DNA of 64,000 nucleotides, from assembly GCA_015183035.1 (NCBI GenBank), contig JACZZP010000024.1, positions 1 to 64,000 of the forward strand. Reading direction: 5' to 3'. Below are positions 45,001 to 55,000 of this stretch, piece after piece (position 1 is the stretch's first letter; the number at the start of each line of letters is the position of its first letter). Below the pieces are notes generated by a model. It made no database searches. It was not told the origin of the DNA and saw only the letters and a list, made by a program, of their open reading frames with translations. The translations under genes and the position numbers were made by a program. Origin of the DNA: Meloidogyne chitwoodi (taxonomy: Eukaryota > Nematoda > Chromadorea > Rhabditida > Meloidogynidae).

Positions 45001-48000
45001 CTTTTTCTATTATTATTTTATTTTCTTTTTCCTCAGCAACATTTATTAAATTATTTTCTTCATTTTTTGGTGAATATTTTAATTTAAAATTATTAATTAA
45101 ATCTTCCATTCTTTTAATCATTTCTTCATTTTCAAGTAAATCAATTTTATTTTCATTTAAAAAATTTAAATGATCATCTTCTAAAAATACTTTTTGTTCA
45201 ATAAATGCAATTTCTTGTTCATCATTATTTTCACAAACTTCTAAACCATTCCAATTTAATAACTCATTCATATAAAATTTTGTATTTAATTCTCTTTGTG
45301 TTTTAATTTTTTTAATTTCTTCAATTATTGTTAATTTTATATTATTTGAAATTAAAATATTAGTTAAAAAACTAATAAATTTAATTAATAAACAAACACT
45401 TTTTAATAAAGAATTATTTTCTTGAAGAATAATTGTTAAAATATTTTTAAAATTTAATATTCCTATTAAAATATTAATTTCATTTTCATCTTTATTTTTA
45501 TCTATATTTTTATCAATTACTTCTTCTATTTTTATCAATTTATTAAATAATAAAGATAGAGATATTCTTAATTCTGCATTTTTAGCTTCAATAGAATCTT
45601 TTTCGTTTAGCAAAAATATTTTATAAAAATTAATTTTTGTTGAATTTTCCATTAAATCTTTTTAAATTAAAAAAATTAAAATTAAATCAAAATTTTTTTA
45701 TATTTACATATTTTTAAAACATTTGGTTGTCTAATTTCTAATTCAAGAAACATTTCTTCTCCAATTAATTTTGTAATATTTTTTTTAAAAATCATCATTT
45801 TATTTATATTATAATCACAAATTAAATTCCTTGCATTAAAAGAATAATTAATTAACCATTCAAAATAATTTTTATGAAGATCTTTTATATTAATATTTTC
45901 AATATTTGATTTATTCTACATAAAATTTAATATTTACAATATTTAAATTAGAGTTGCTCGCTTTTCTGTATTCCGGGATCACATAATTCTCTTCAGAGCT
46001 CTTGTGATAAAGGCCACTCTCTCGTTGATAAAGACGCAGAAAATGTGTAGTTTTGGAAAAGAGCAGGTCATTTGATGTTTCTCTGACCTCAACCATACAT
46101 TGGTCAGCTTTTCTGCGTCTTTATCAACGAGAGAGTGGCCTTTATCACAAGAGCTCTGAAGAGAATTATGTAATCCGGAATACAGAAAAGCGAGCAACTC
46201 TAATTTAAATAGGTATATAATTTTATTTAGACAAAAAATTAAAATATAAATTGTCAAGAATAACTTATAATTAATCAGTGATGCAAAAGTTCCAAAATTA
46301 CCACAGAACTTTCCGGAACTGCATTTTTAATTTTCATTGTTCCAGTTCCAAAACTATTGTGATGTAAGGAACTAGTTCCGAACAGGTTTTCCAGTTCCAT
46401 AAATTTGGTAGTTCCGGAACTATAACTGGAACATTTGCATCATTGCTTATATACCCTTGCTTCTTAGCTCATAAAATTAATTATAAATATATTTAAAAAT
46501 TAAAATATTTTTATTTATTTTTAAAAATATTATAATTAATTAACCTCAATTGTAAGTTCAATCCATTTATGATTAAAAACAATTCCATATTTTTCTATTA
46601 TTTTTTTTTCATTCTTTTCAATCTTTTTAATTTCTGTCCATAAATCGTCTAAATATTCATTTTTATTTTCATTATCATATGCAATAATTCTATTTTTCTT
46701 GAATTTTTTCATAATATTCACCAAAAAATTTTTTTAAAATTTTTATCAAATAATTAATTGATTCATCTATATAAAATAGAAGATTTATTTCTTTTCTTTT
46801 ATAATTTTCTTTTTACTCATTGTTTCAATAAAAAGATTATCTTCAACGCTTGGTTCTATAAATTAAAACAAAATTATTTAAAAAAATAAATTTTATTCAA
46901 AATTATTTTAGATTAAAAATATAATAACTTGCATAAAAGTAGGACATCAAATGGACATTTACCCACTAATCCTTTACATAAGTGGTCTTTTAGATTGGGT
47001 TATACGCTATAATAATATAGGTAATATTTTTGCTTCAGCACAACACAGACATACAATAAACCGGGTCAACCCAAAAGATCGTGAAGCAATATGTGAACTT
47101 GCCAGTCGGTCTTGTAATAAAACGCCACCAATAGGCCAAGTTTTTGCGGGACCAAGTTGGGTAGCACCCCGACCCATCGGGGCGGAAATTTCGGGGGACG
47201 GGGATCGTCGGGGGAAGCATGTCGGGGGTCGGGTCGGGGGACAGCATAACCTTCGGGGACGGGGTCGGGGACGGGGGTGGTCGGGGGAAGTACGTCGGGG
47301 TTCGGGTCGGGGGGTGGAGGTTCGGGGTCGGGTCGGGGTAACGGTAAAAAATTTTTTTTAAACAAATTTTTTATTTTAAAAAATTAATACAACTCAAACA
47401 ATGGAAAACAAACTCTTTGGCTAACTATAGATGCTAAATATTCTCCTATTTAGCGCCGCAAGCGAAATTTTGAAAATTTATTGCTCTCTAGTTGCCAAAA
47501 ATTTCTTCTTTTCACGATGCAAGCGAAGATTTAAAATTTATTTAAAAAAATTTAGTCTCAAAACGAAGGATAAGTTTATAACTTAAACAGTATCAATCAG
47601 TGTTCTCCTGACCGGATTTTAGTCATGACCAAAGACTTGACATTACCACTGACCGAAGATGCCGGTCATTGTCAGGTCATTTTGGTGACTGAAAAAAATT
47701 GGCAGGAGAACACTGGTACCAATACCATGTTCCTAGGAATCGAACTACATATAGGTTAAGAGTAGGGTAGTCAAAAAATTTTAAAAAATGCAATTTGAAT
47801 GTAAAAGATATATACGCATTTGTGGCTAAAAATACACAAATAAGGGACAATTCATTTTTTCAGCGCCGCAGGCGAAAATTTTTGAAATTAATTGAACTCC
47901 AGTTGCCAAAAAATTCACTTTTTCCATAATAATTGTCAAAATTTTTAAAAATATTTTTCAATAACTTCATCTTCAGGGTGCTTGTCAACCCCGAAACCCG

Positions 48001-51000
48001 TCGGGGTAGCCATCGGGGGTCGGGTCGGGGGAAAGCAAATCTTTCGGGGACGGGGGACGTCGGGGGCAGCATGTCGGGGTTCGGGTCGGGGAAAAACTCT
48101 AAAAATGTCGGGGATCGGGGTCGGGGTTTCGGGGCGCGGGGACGGGGTGCTACCCTAGGACCAACATTTAAAATAGATTTGACCGACTGGCAAGTTCACA
48201 AATACTTCATCGATCTCGATCTTTTGGGTTTCTTTCTTTAGAGGTGAACCCAATAAACATTAATAAATAAATATTTTACCAAAACTTAACATTGATTCTC
48301 TTTTTTCCATATAAAATTCATTTGGGCAATGTCTATATAACTACATATAAAAAAAAGAATATTTTATTAAATAATTAATTATATTATTAAATCTTACAAG
48401 ATGTATTCGTTTGTTTCGTATATTTTCCAATCTAATTGAATATATTTTTGACTTATCAAGGAAATTAAGATCTATTTTAATTTTATTAAAATTATTTAAA
48501 ATAATTATTTATTTATTTATACCTTTAAATTTTTCGTTTAATTCCTCATTTTCGTTAATTAATTCTTGTAAGGTGTTATCATTTAATTTATCTAGCTCAT
48601 CCAAATATTCTCTTTCCATACTAAATAATACTTTTTTTTGAGAACTATTATTTATTTGATCATTTTTTTCTTTTATAAATTTAATTAATTCAAGACCAGT
48701 TTCTTTTCTTTTATTTTTCCTCGTATTTGATCGAAAATAAGTAAAATATTTTTTACTATTAACAAAGTATACATAAAATGATGTCCCTGTAATTGATAAA
48801 TTTTTACTAAAAATGAAGTTTTAATAATTTTCCATTCTTCTTTATTTTTAAATATTCTTCAATATTAATATTATTTAACCATCTTATTTGTATTAATATT
48901 TCAAAACTCATATTATATCCTATAAATCTAAAAATGTCGTTGTCTTTGAAAAGTGAACAATAATTAAAAATAATCATTTGATCTAATTCTTTGAATCTAA
49001 ATTAATTTAATAAAAAATAAATAAAAATTATTTGAAAAATTTTTAAATTAGCATAAAACTATTTTATGTGCTAATTATATTCTAACAAATATCAAATTAG
49101 TCTAGCCTATTACAAATTTTATCCCTATCTTCATTCCTTTATTGGCATTGATCGAATAAATTATTTTAAAAAAAGTCAGAATTAAACAGGGCCATTGAAT
49201 TTCCAAGATTTTATCGGTCGTGTCAATTCTGTTATTAATCATTTTAAAAATAAATAAACTAAATTCCTTAAGCTTTGAGATATATTTATATTTTCTGCTT
49301 CTTTTTTATATAATTTAATTTAATTATGTTTAAATAAATAAAATAAAATATATAACTTTATTAAATTTATTAATTTATATTATTTACCTATATTTGTTAA
49401 TTTACTAATCATTTCATCTTCAATTAAAATTAAATCATCACTTTCTTTTCCGTCACTAAATTCTTCTATTAATTTTGCTCTCGCATTTTTATTTTTTTCA
49501 AAAAGTTTTTTTAATTGTTCATGAAGTAAATTATTATTACTCATAATTGTAACTAATTCTTGTTTCATTTCTAATCTTGAATTTATTAAAAAATTTTCAA
49601 GAGAAATATTAAAATCTTTCATTAATAAATAATTTTGTTCCGTTAAATCATTTGTTTGAAAATATTCATTTAATATTTTTTTAATATTTATATTTTTTTT
49701 ATTTTTATCTGATTTATTAATTCAAATAAGAAAATATGATAAATTTCTTTAGGTTCTATTTCATAAGAAATAAATTGAATATAACGACGAATTTGTTCAT
49801 TCTCCTCTACCAATTCTTTAATTAATATTATTTAATATTTATAATTATTTAACTATTTATTAACAAATAAAAACCTATTTTATATTCGACAGGTTTAACA
49901 GTTTCATATTGTTCAAACATTAAATCACTGAGAACACTTCGAAATTTCTTTTTAAATTCAATCAGTTTATTTTTATTCATTTGATTTAAAGTCTTTTCAA
50001 ACAAATCATGATTGTATTGTTTCAGTCTAAAATTAGGGCTCGTGAGAGAAGTACCCGATAAGGGATGGGCTTGCGTTTTTTAAAAATCTTTATTGCGCCC
50101 GTCCCTTATCCTTACTTTTTATAAAAAATATTAAAAAGAAATTTTCGATATTTTTTCTTTGTTCTTTTATTAACTTGTATACTTAGGTATTTGTGCTCTT
50201 GCACATGTGTGAAGAAAAGTAATTATTTAAGTAAATTATTTAAAAAAATAATTGGCTTCAGCCTAGATAGAGATTGGTCGAACAGTTAGTTAGCAAGCGA
50301 TATAAGAGAAAATGGTTTCGATTAATGACCAAATTACCTACCGCTTTAGAATAAATGTCAATGGGGCATTCACATAAACTTGAATCTATTTATTGAAATT
50401 TACTCTAATGTGTGGTAGGTAATTTGGTCATTAGGTGAGTTGCCCTGACACGCTTAAATTAGGTAATTATTATTTAATATTTGAATTTTATTAAAAAATT
50501 TATCAAATTTTTTTAAATTAATTTTTTGTTTGTTAATTTTTTTTAAATTAAATATTTTGACCCTAATACCTTTCGTAATGTAACTTAGCCAATATAAATT
50601 TAAAATTATTTTCTAATTTATCAAAAGCCTCATCTTCGTTAATTTTTAATAATTTTTCTTTTAATTTTTTAAATTTTATTTTAATAATTTTTAATTTATT
50701 ATATCCATCAGTCATTTCTACATCAAAAAGATCAAAAATTTGTTCAAATTCTAATAATTTTAAAATTAATTCTAAATTAATTTTTATTTCTTTATTTTCT
50801 CTAAATTTTTCAAAATTTTCTAATTCTCTTCCAATTTCTTCTAAAATTTCATTTTGATACTCTAAATTTACATCAGTTTTTCTTTTTAATTCTTTTTTTA
50901 TTTTTTTTTTCATTTAATTTAACATTTTTAGAAATATTTGTATATTTTTCATTAATTTTTTTATTTAATAAAAACAAAGTAATTTTTTTGATAATATTTT

Positions 51001-51247
51001 TTCCAATCTTTATTTTCATCTAAAAATGCCACTTTATATTGGTTTTCCAAATCTTTATCAGTTAAGCCAGCTAAAATTTTATTAAATTAAATTTAAATTA
51101 AAAAAAAACCAAATTGAATATTTGCTAGTGATGAACTTTCTTCTTTTGGTTGATTTTTATTTTGTTTTTTGGTGGTTTTCCACAATTTATTTCAAAATTG
51201 GAAAATGAAAATAATATTAAAAATAAATAAAATGAATATTTTAACAT
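42079..51247 (-). CDS. Large secreted protein with poly(A)-polymerase-like C-terminus; several frameshifts
   Basis: Seventeen exons, mostly joined in phase: 51110-51247, 50570-51070, 49875-50026, 49388-49815, 48523-48943, 48398-48471, 48280-48340, 46545-46855, 45708-45915, 44897-45657, 44744-44854, 44359-44556, 43996-44212, 43365-43826, 43255-43318, 42341-42558, 42079-42300; about 1,500 residues. It starts with a signal peptide (YSFYLFLILFSFSNF). The N-terminal two thirds are K/E/N-rich and unrecognised. The C-terminal part follows eukaryotic poly(A) polymerase order: IIVLLKLWCKSKKL, GENFGFLNDKALIILAYYL, WTIMTPGKYTYNILFNI, then the RNA-binding-domain-like YENFLLIICYHS, LIEYVHIKPKYF and DWICTIWLSGIKW. 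The upstream nucleotidyltransferase half is barely recognisable and I see no intact catalytic aspartates (SSLIILKSA stands where an E-I-D motif is expected). At least six one-base shifts, mostly in A/T runs, interrupt the frame, and the 43255/42558 junction is off by one. A secreted pseudo-enzyme, a decaying gene or assembly error are all possible. Confidence 0.6.
42655..42925. other. GC-rich island with a perfect 10-bp hairpin
   Basis: Inside an intron of the poly(A)-polymerase-like gene. CCGAGAGTGG (42684-42693), loop AGAA, CCACTCTCGG (42698-42707) is a perfect stem in a GC-rich stretch (GTCCGGCCTAGTCTGTGGCG). Downstream, GGAGAAGTGGAACACC and GGCAAGAAAATGGGGCG continue the unusual composition. 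It may be a solo LTR or another transposon remnant. No gene is seen. Confidence 0.4.
42931..43209. mobile_element. Mutator-like MITE with 9-bp target duplication
   Basis: Arms of about 85 bp, inverted: AGGGTTTAACA on the left and TGTTAAACCCT on the right, with CTCTCCGAAGGTTAACTTAA and its complement inside. Both ends are flanked by AGTGATGTA (42922-42930 and 43210-43218). A 9-bp duplication and long inverted repeats fit a Mutator-like (MULE) element. It lies in an intron. Confidence 0.78.
45951..46202. mobile_element. Near-perfect foldback element with ~92-bp arms
   Basis: AGAGTTGCTCGCTTTTCTGT (45951) through TTGATAAAGACGCAG is repeated inverted up to 46202, with only a few differences (for example CGGGATCAC against GTAATCCGG). 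Such high arm identity suggests recent insertion or gene conversion. It lies in an intron. The open frames through it are artefacts. Confidence 0.85.
46276..46445. mobile_element. hAT-like MITE with GTTCC/GGAAC repeats
   Basis: CAGTGATGCAAAAGTTCC and GGAACATTTGCATCATTG are inverted ends. The core is made of GTTCCAGTTCC, GGAACTAGTTCC and TTCCGGAACT words. No matching 8-bp duplication is seen. It lies in the same intron as the foldback at 45951. Confidence 0.7.
46941..48245. mobile_element. ~1.2-kb inverted-repeat element with G-rich TCGGGG repeats
   Basis: The segment at about 47070-47170 (AACCCAAAAGATCGTG, GTGAACTTGCCAGTCGGTC, GGGTAGCACCCCG) is inverted at about 48145-48235. Inside each arm is a degenerate G-rich repeat, TCGGGG and variants (47162-47340 and 47988-48150), in DNA otherwise near 80% A+T. 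A smaller MITE is nested at 47598-47715. The element fills the intron at 46856-48279. The Gly/Arg- and Pro-rich open frames across the G-rich parts are artefacts. Confidence 0.78.
47598..47715. mobile_element. hAT-like MITE with CCGGTCAT repeats (second copy)
   Basis: CAGTGTTCTCCTGACCGG and GGCAGGAGAACACTG are inverted ends. Flanks GTATCAAT and GTACCAAT match at 7 of 8 bases. The core has TAGTCATGACC and CCGGTCATTGTCAGGTCA. It is sister to 41392-41485. Confidence 0.8.
50305..50452. mobile_element. Inverted-repeat element (uninterrupted copy of the 41523 element)
   Basis: AATGACCAAATTACCTACCGC at the left and GTGGTAGGTAATTTGGTCATT at the right are inverted. The right end AGTTGCCCTGACACG matches the left end of the element at 41523. 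It lies in an intron of the poly(A)-polymerase-like gene. Confidence 0.72.
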
Positions 51248-51484
51248 CTAAAAAAATTTAAATTAAATTTTAAAAAATAGAACAATAACAAAATAATTCT
51301 TTTAAAAATTAAATAAAAATAATTTAAAAATAAATTGTAAAACAAAATGAGACCTTTTGTTATTAAGTGAGATTTCGAAATGATTTTACATAATTTTATT
51401 GAGAAAAGGCAGGGGAAAAGCTGCGCTGCGCATGCCATTGACTTGTGGCATTGTAGTAGATAATATATTAAATTATATTAGAGG

Positions 51485-51503
51485 CGAGAGAGAGAGAGAG
51501 AGA
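51485..51503. repeat. GA microsatellite
   Basis: A short (GA)n run upstream of the 15-bp array, between the start of the poly(A)-polymerase-like gene and the satellite. Confidence 0.85.
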
Positions 51504-51699
51504 TTAGTCAAAGTAATACACTCCGCCACATAATTATATGAACACCCCAAAATATTAGCTTTTTCGAACTTAGGCATATTATTTTATTTAATATTAATAT
51601 ACTAGCTCCGCTAGCAAAAAACAATAAACTTAAAATATCTTGACAATAAAAAACATTTAACTTACAAACTTTTTAAAAGAACAAAACACATAAATATGA

Positions 51700-51830
51700 G
51701 ACTCAAATGTTTCTGACTCAGACTCAGCGTCTCACTTAAGTGCTTCTTACTCAGACTCAACTATCTCTTTCTCAAAATTACGTTTCTCTTACTCATGTTT
51801 CTCAGCAAAGTGCCTCTTACGTAGACTCAA
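51700..51830. repeat. Degenerate 15-bp repeats
   Basis: Words such as TGACTCAGACTCAGC, ACTTAAGTGCTTCTT and TACTCAGACTCAAC are diverged forms of the 15-bp unit that becomes regular at 51831. The decay at this edge is typical of the old border of a tandem array. Confidence 0.7.
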
Positions 51831-52088
51831 GTGTCGCTGACTCAAATGTCTCTGACTCAAGTGTCTCTGACTCAAGTGTCTCTGACTCAAGTGTCTCTGA
51901 CTCAAGTGTCTCTGACTCAAGTGTCTCTGACTCAAGTGTCTCTGACTCAAGTGTCTCTGACTCAAGTGTCTCTGACTCAAGTGTCTCTGACTCAAGTGTC
52001 TCTGACTCAAGTGTCTCTGACTCAAGTGTCTCTGACACAAGTGTCTCTGACTCAAGTGTCTCTGACACAAGTGTCTCTGACTCAAGTG
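51831..52088. repeat. 15-bp tandem array with TGACTCA in every unit
   Basis: About 17 copies of GTGTCTCTGACTCAA, almost identical, with a few TGACACA variants near 52032 and 52062. It passes directly into the 30-bp array without spacer: the last unit's CAAGTGT continues as CAAGTGTTTCAATTT. The serine-rich open frames (SDSSV and similar) follow from 15 being a multiple of three. Confidence 0.95.
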
Positions 52089-55000
52089 TTTCAATTTATT
52101 GTTGAAACATTTCAAGTGTTTCAATTATTGTTGAAACATTTCAAGTGTTTCAATTTCTTGTTGAAACATTTCAAGTGTTTCAATTTATTGTTGAAACATT
52201 TCAAGTATTTCAATTTATTGTTGAAACATTTCAAGTATTTCAATTTATTGTTGAAACATTTCAAGTATTTCAATTTATTGTTGAAACATTTCAAGTGTTT
52301 CAATTTATTGTTGAAACATTTCAAGTGTTTCAATTTATTGTTGAAACATTTCAAGTGTTTCAATTTATTGTTGAAACATTTCAAGTGTTTCAATTTATTG
52401 TTGAAACATTTCAAGTGTTTCAATTTATTGTTGAAACATTTCAAGTGTTTCAATTTATTGTTGAAACATTTCAAGTGTTTCAATTTATTGTTGAAACATT
52501 TCAAGTGTTTCAATTTATTGTTGAAACATTTCAAGTGTTTCAATTTATTGTTGAAACATTTCAAGTGTTTTCAATTTATTGTTGAAACATTTCAAGTGTT
52601 TCAATTTATTGTTGAAACATTTCAAGTGTTTCAATTTATTGTTGAAACATTTCAAGTGTTTCAATTTATTGTTGAAACATTTCAAGTATTTCAATTTATT
52701 GTTGAAACATTTCAAGTGTTTTAATTTATTGTTGAAACATTTCAAGTGTTTTAATTTATTGTTGAAACATTTCAAGTGTTTCAATTTATTGTTGAAACAT
52801 TTCAAGTGTTTCAATTTATTGTTGAAACATTTCAAGTGTTTCAATTTATTGTTGAAACATTTCAAGTGTTTCAATTTATTGTTGAAACATTTCAAGTGTT
52901 TCAATTTATTGTTGAAACATTTCAAGTGTTTCAATTTATTGTTGAAACATTTCAAGTGTTTCAATTTATTGTTGAAACATTTCAAGTGTTTCAATTTATT
53001 GTTGAAACATTTCAAGTGTTTCAATTTATTGTTGAAACATTTCAAGTATTTCAATTTATTGTTGAAACATTTCAAGTATTTCAATTTATTGTTGAAACAT
53101 TTCAAGTATTTCAATTTATTGTTGAAACATTTCAAGTATTTCAATTTATTGTTGAAACATTTCAAGTATTTCAATTTATTGTTGAAACATTTCAAGTATT
53201 TCAATTTATTGTTGAAACATTTCAAGTATTTCAATTTATTGTTGAAACATTTCAAGTATTTCAATTTATTGTTGAAACATTTCAAGTGTTTCAATTTATT
53301 GTTGAAACATTTCAAGTGTTTCAATTTATTGTTGAAACATTTCAAGTGTTTCAATTTATTGTTGAAACATTTCAAGTGTTTCAATTTATTGTTGAAACAT
53401 TTCAAGTGTTTCAATTTATTGTTGAAACATTTCAAGTATTTCAATTTATTGTTGAAACATTTCAAGTATTTCAATTTATTGTTGAAACATTTCAAGTGTT
53501 TCAATTTATTGTTGAAACATTTCAAGTGTTTCAATTTATTGTTGAAACATTTCAAGTGTTTCAATTTATTGTTGAAACATTTCAAGTGTTTCAATTTATT
53601 GTTGAAACATTTCAAGTGTTTCAATTTATTGTTGAAACATTTCAAGTGTTTCAATTTATTGTTGAAACATTTCAAGTATTTCAATTTATTGTTGAAACAT
53701 TTCAAGTGTTTCAATTTATTGTTGAAACATTTCAAGTATTTCAATTTATTGTTGAAACATTTCAAGTATTTCAATTTATTGTTGAAACATTTCAAGTGTT
53801 TCAATTTATTGTTGAAACATTTCAAGTATTTCAATTTATTGTTGAAACATTTCAAGTGTTTCAATTTATTGTTGAAACATTTCAAGTGTTTCAATTTATT
53901 GTTGAAACATTTCAAGTGTTTCAATTTATTGTTGAAACATTTCAAGTGTTTCAATTTATTGTTGAAACATTTCAAGTGTTTCAATTTATTGTTGAAACAT
54001 TTCAAGTGTTTCAATTTATTGTTGAAACATTTCAAGTGTTTCAATTTATTGTTGAAACATTTCAAGTGTTTCAATTTATTGTTGAAACATTTCAAGTATT
54101 TCAATTTATTGTTGAAACATTTCAAGTATTTCAATTTATTGTTGAAACATTTCAAGTATTTCAATTTATTGTTGAAACATTTCAAGTATTTCAATTTATT
54201 GTTGAAACATTTCAAGTATTTCAATTTATTGTTGAAACATTTCAAGTATTTCAATTTATTGTTGAAACATTTCAAGTATTTCAATTTATTGTTGAAACAT
54301 TTCAAGTGTTTCAATTTATTGTTGAAACATTTCAAGTGTTTCAATTTATTGTTGAAACATTTCAAGTGTTTCAATTTATTGTTGAAACATTTCAATTTAT
54401 TGTTGAAACATTTCAAGTATTTCAATTTATTGTTGAAACATTTCAAGTATTTCAATTTATTGTTGAAACATTTCAAGTGTTTCAATTTATTGTTGAAACA
54501 TTTCAAGTATTTCAATTTATTGTTGAAACATTTCAAGTGTTTCAATTTATTGTTGAAACATTTCAAGTGTTTCAATTTATTGTTGAAACATTTCAAGTGT
54601 TTCAATTTATTGTTGAAACATTTCAAGTGTTTCAATTTATTGTTGAAACATTTCAAGTGTTTCAATTTATTGTTGAAACATTTCAAGTATTTCAATTTAT
54701 TGTTGAAACATTTCAAGTATTTCAATTTATTGTTGAAACATTTCAAGTGTTTCAATTTATTGTTGAAACATTTCAAGTGTTTCAATTTATTGTTGAAAAC
54801 ATTTCAAGTGTTTCAATTTATTGTTGAAACATTTCAAGTGTTTCAATTTATTGTTGAAACATTTCAAGTGTTTCAATTTATTGTTGAAACATTTCAAGTG
54901 TTTCAATTTATTGTTGAAACATTTCAAGTATTTCAATTTATTGTTGAAACATTTCAAGTGTTTCAATTTATTGTTGAAACATTTCAAGTATTTCAATTTA

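Noticed and set aside
45979..46257. Minus-strand gene of about 92 codons
   Set aside because: It lies across the arms of the foldback at 45951-46202.
47066..47365. Proline-rich or glycine/arginine-rich proteins over the G-rich repeats
   Set aside because: These frames follow the TCGGGG simple repeat inside an inverted element in an intron.
51740..52105. Serine-rich surface protein (SDSSV repeats)
   Set aside because: It is translation of the 15-bp array; alternative frames on both strands are equally open.
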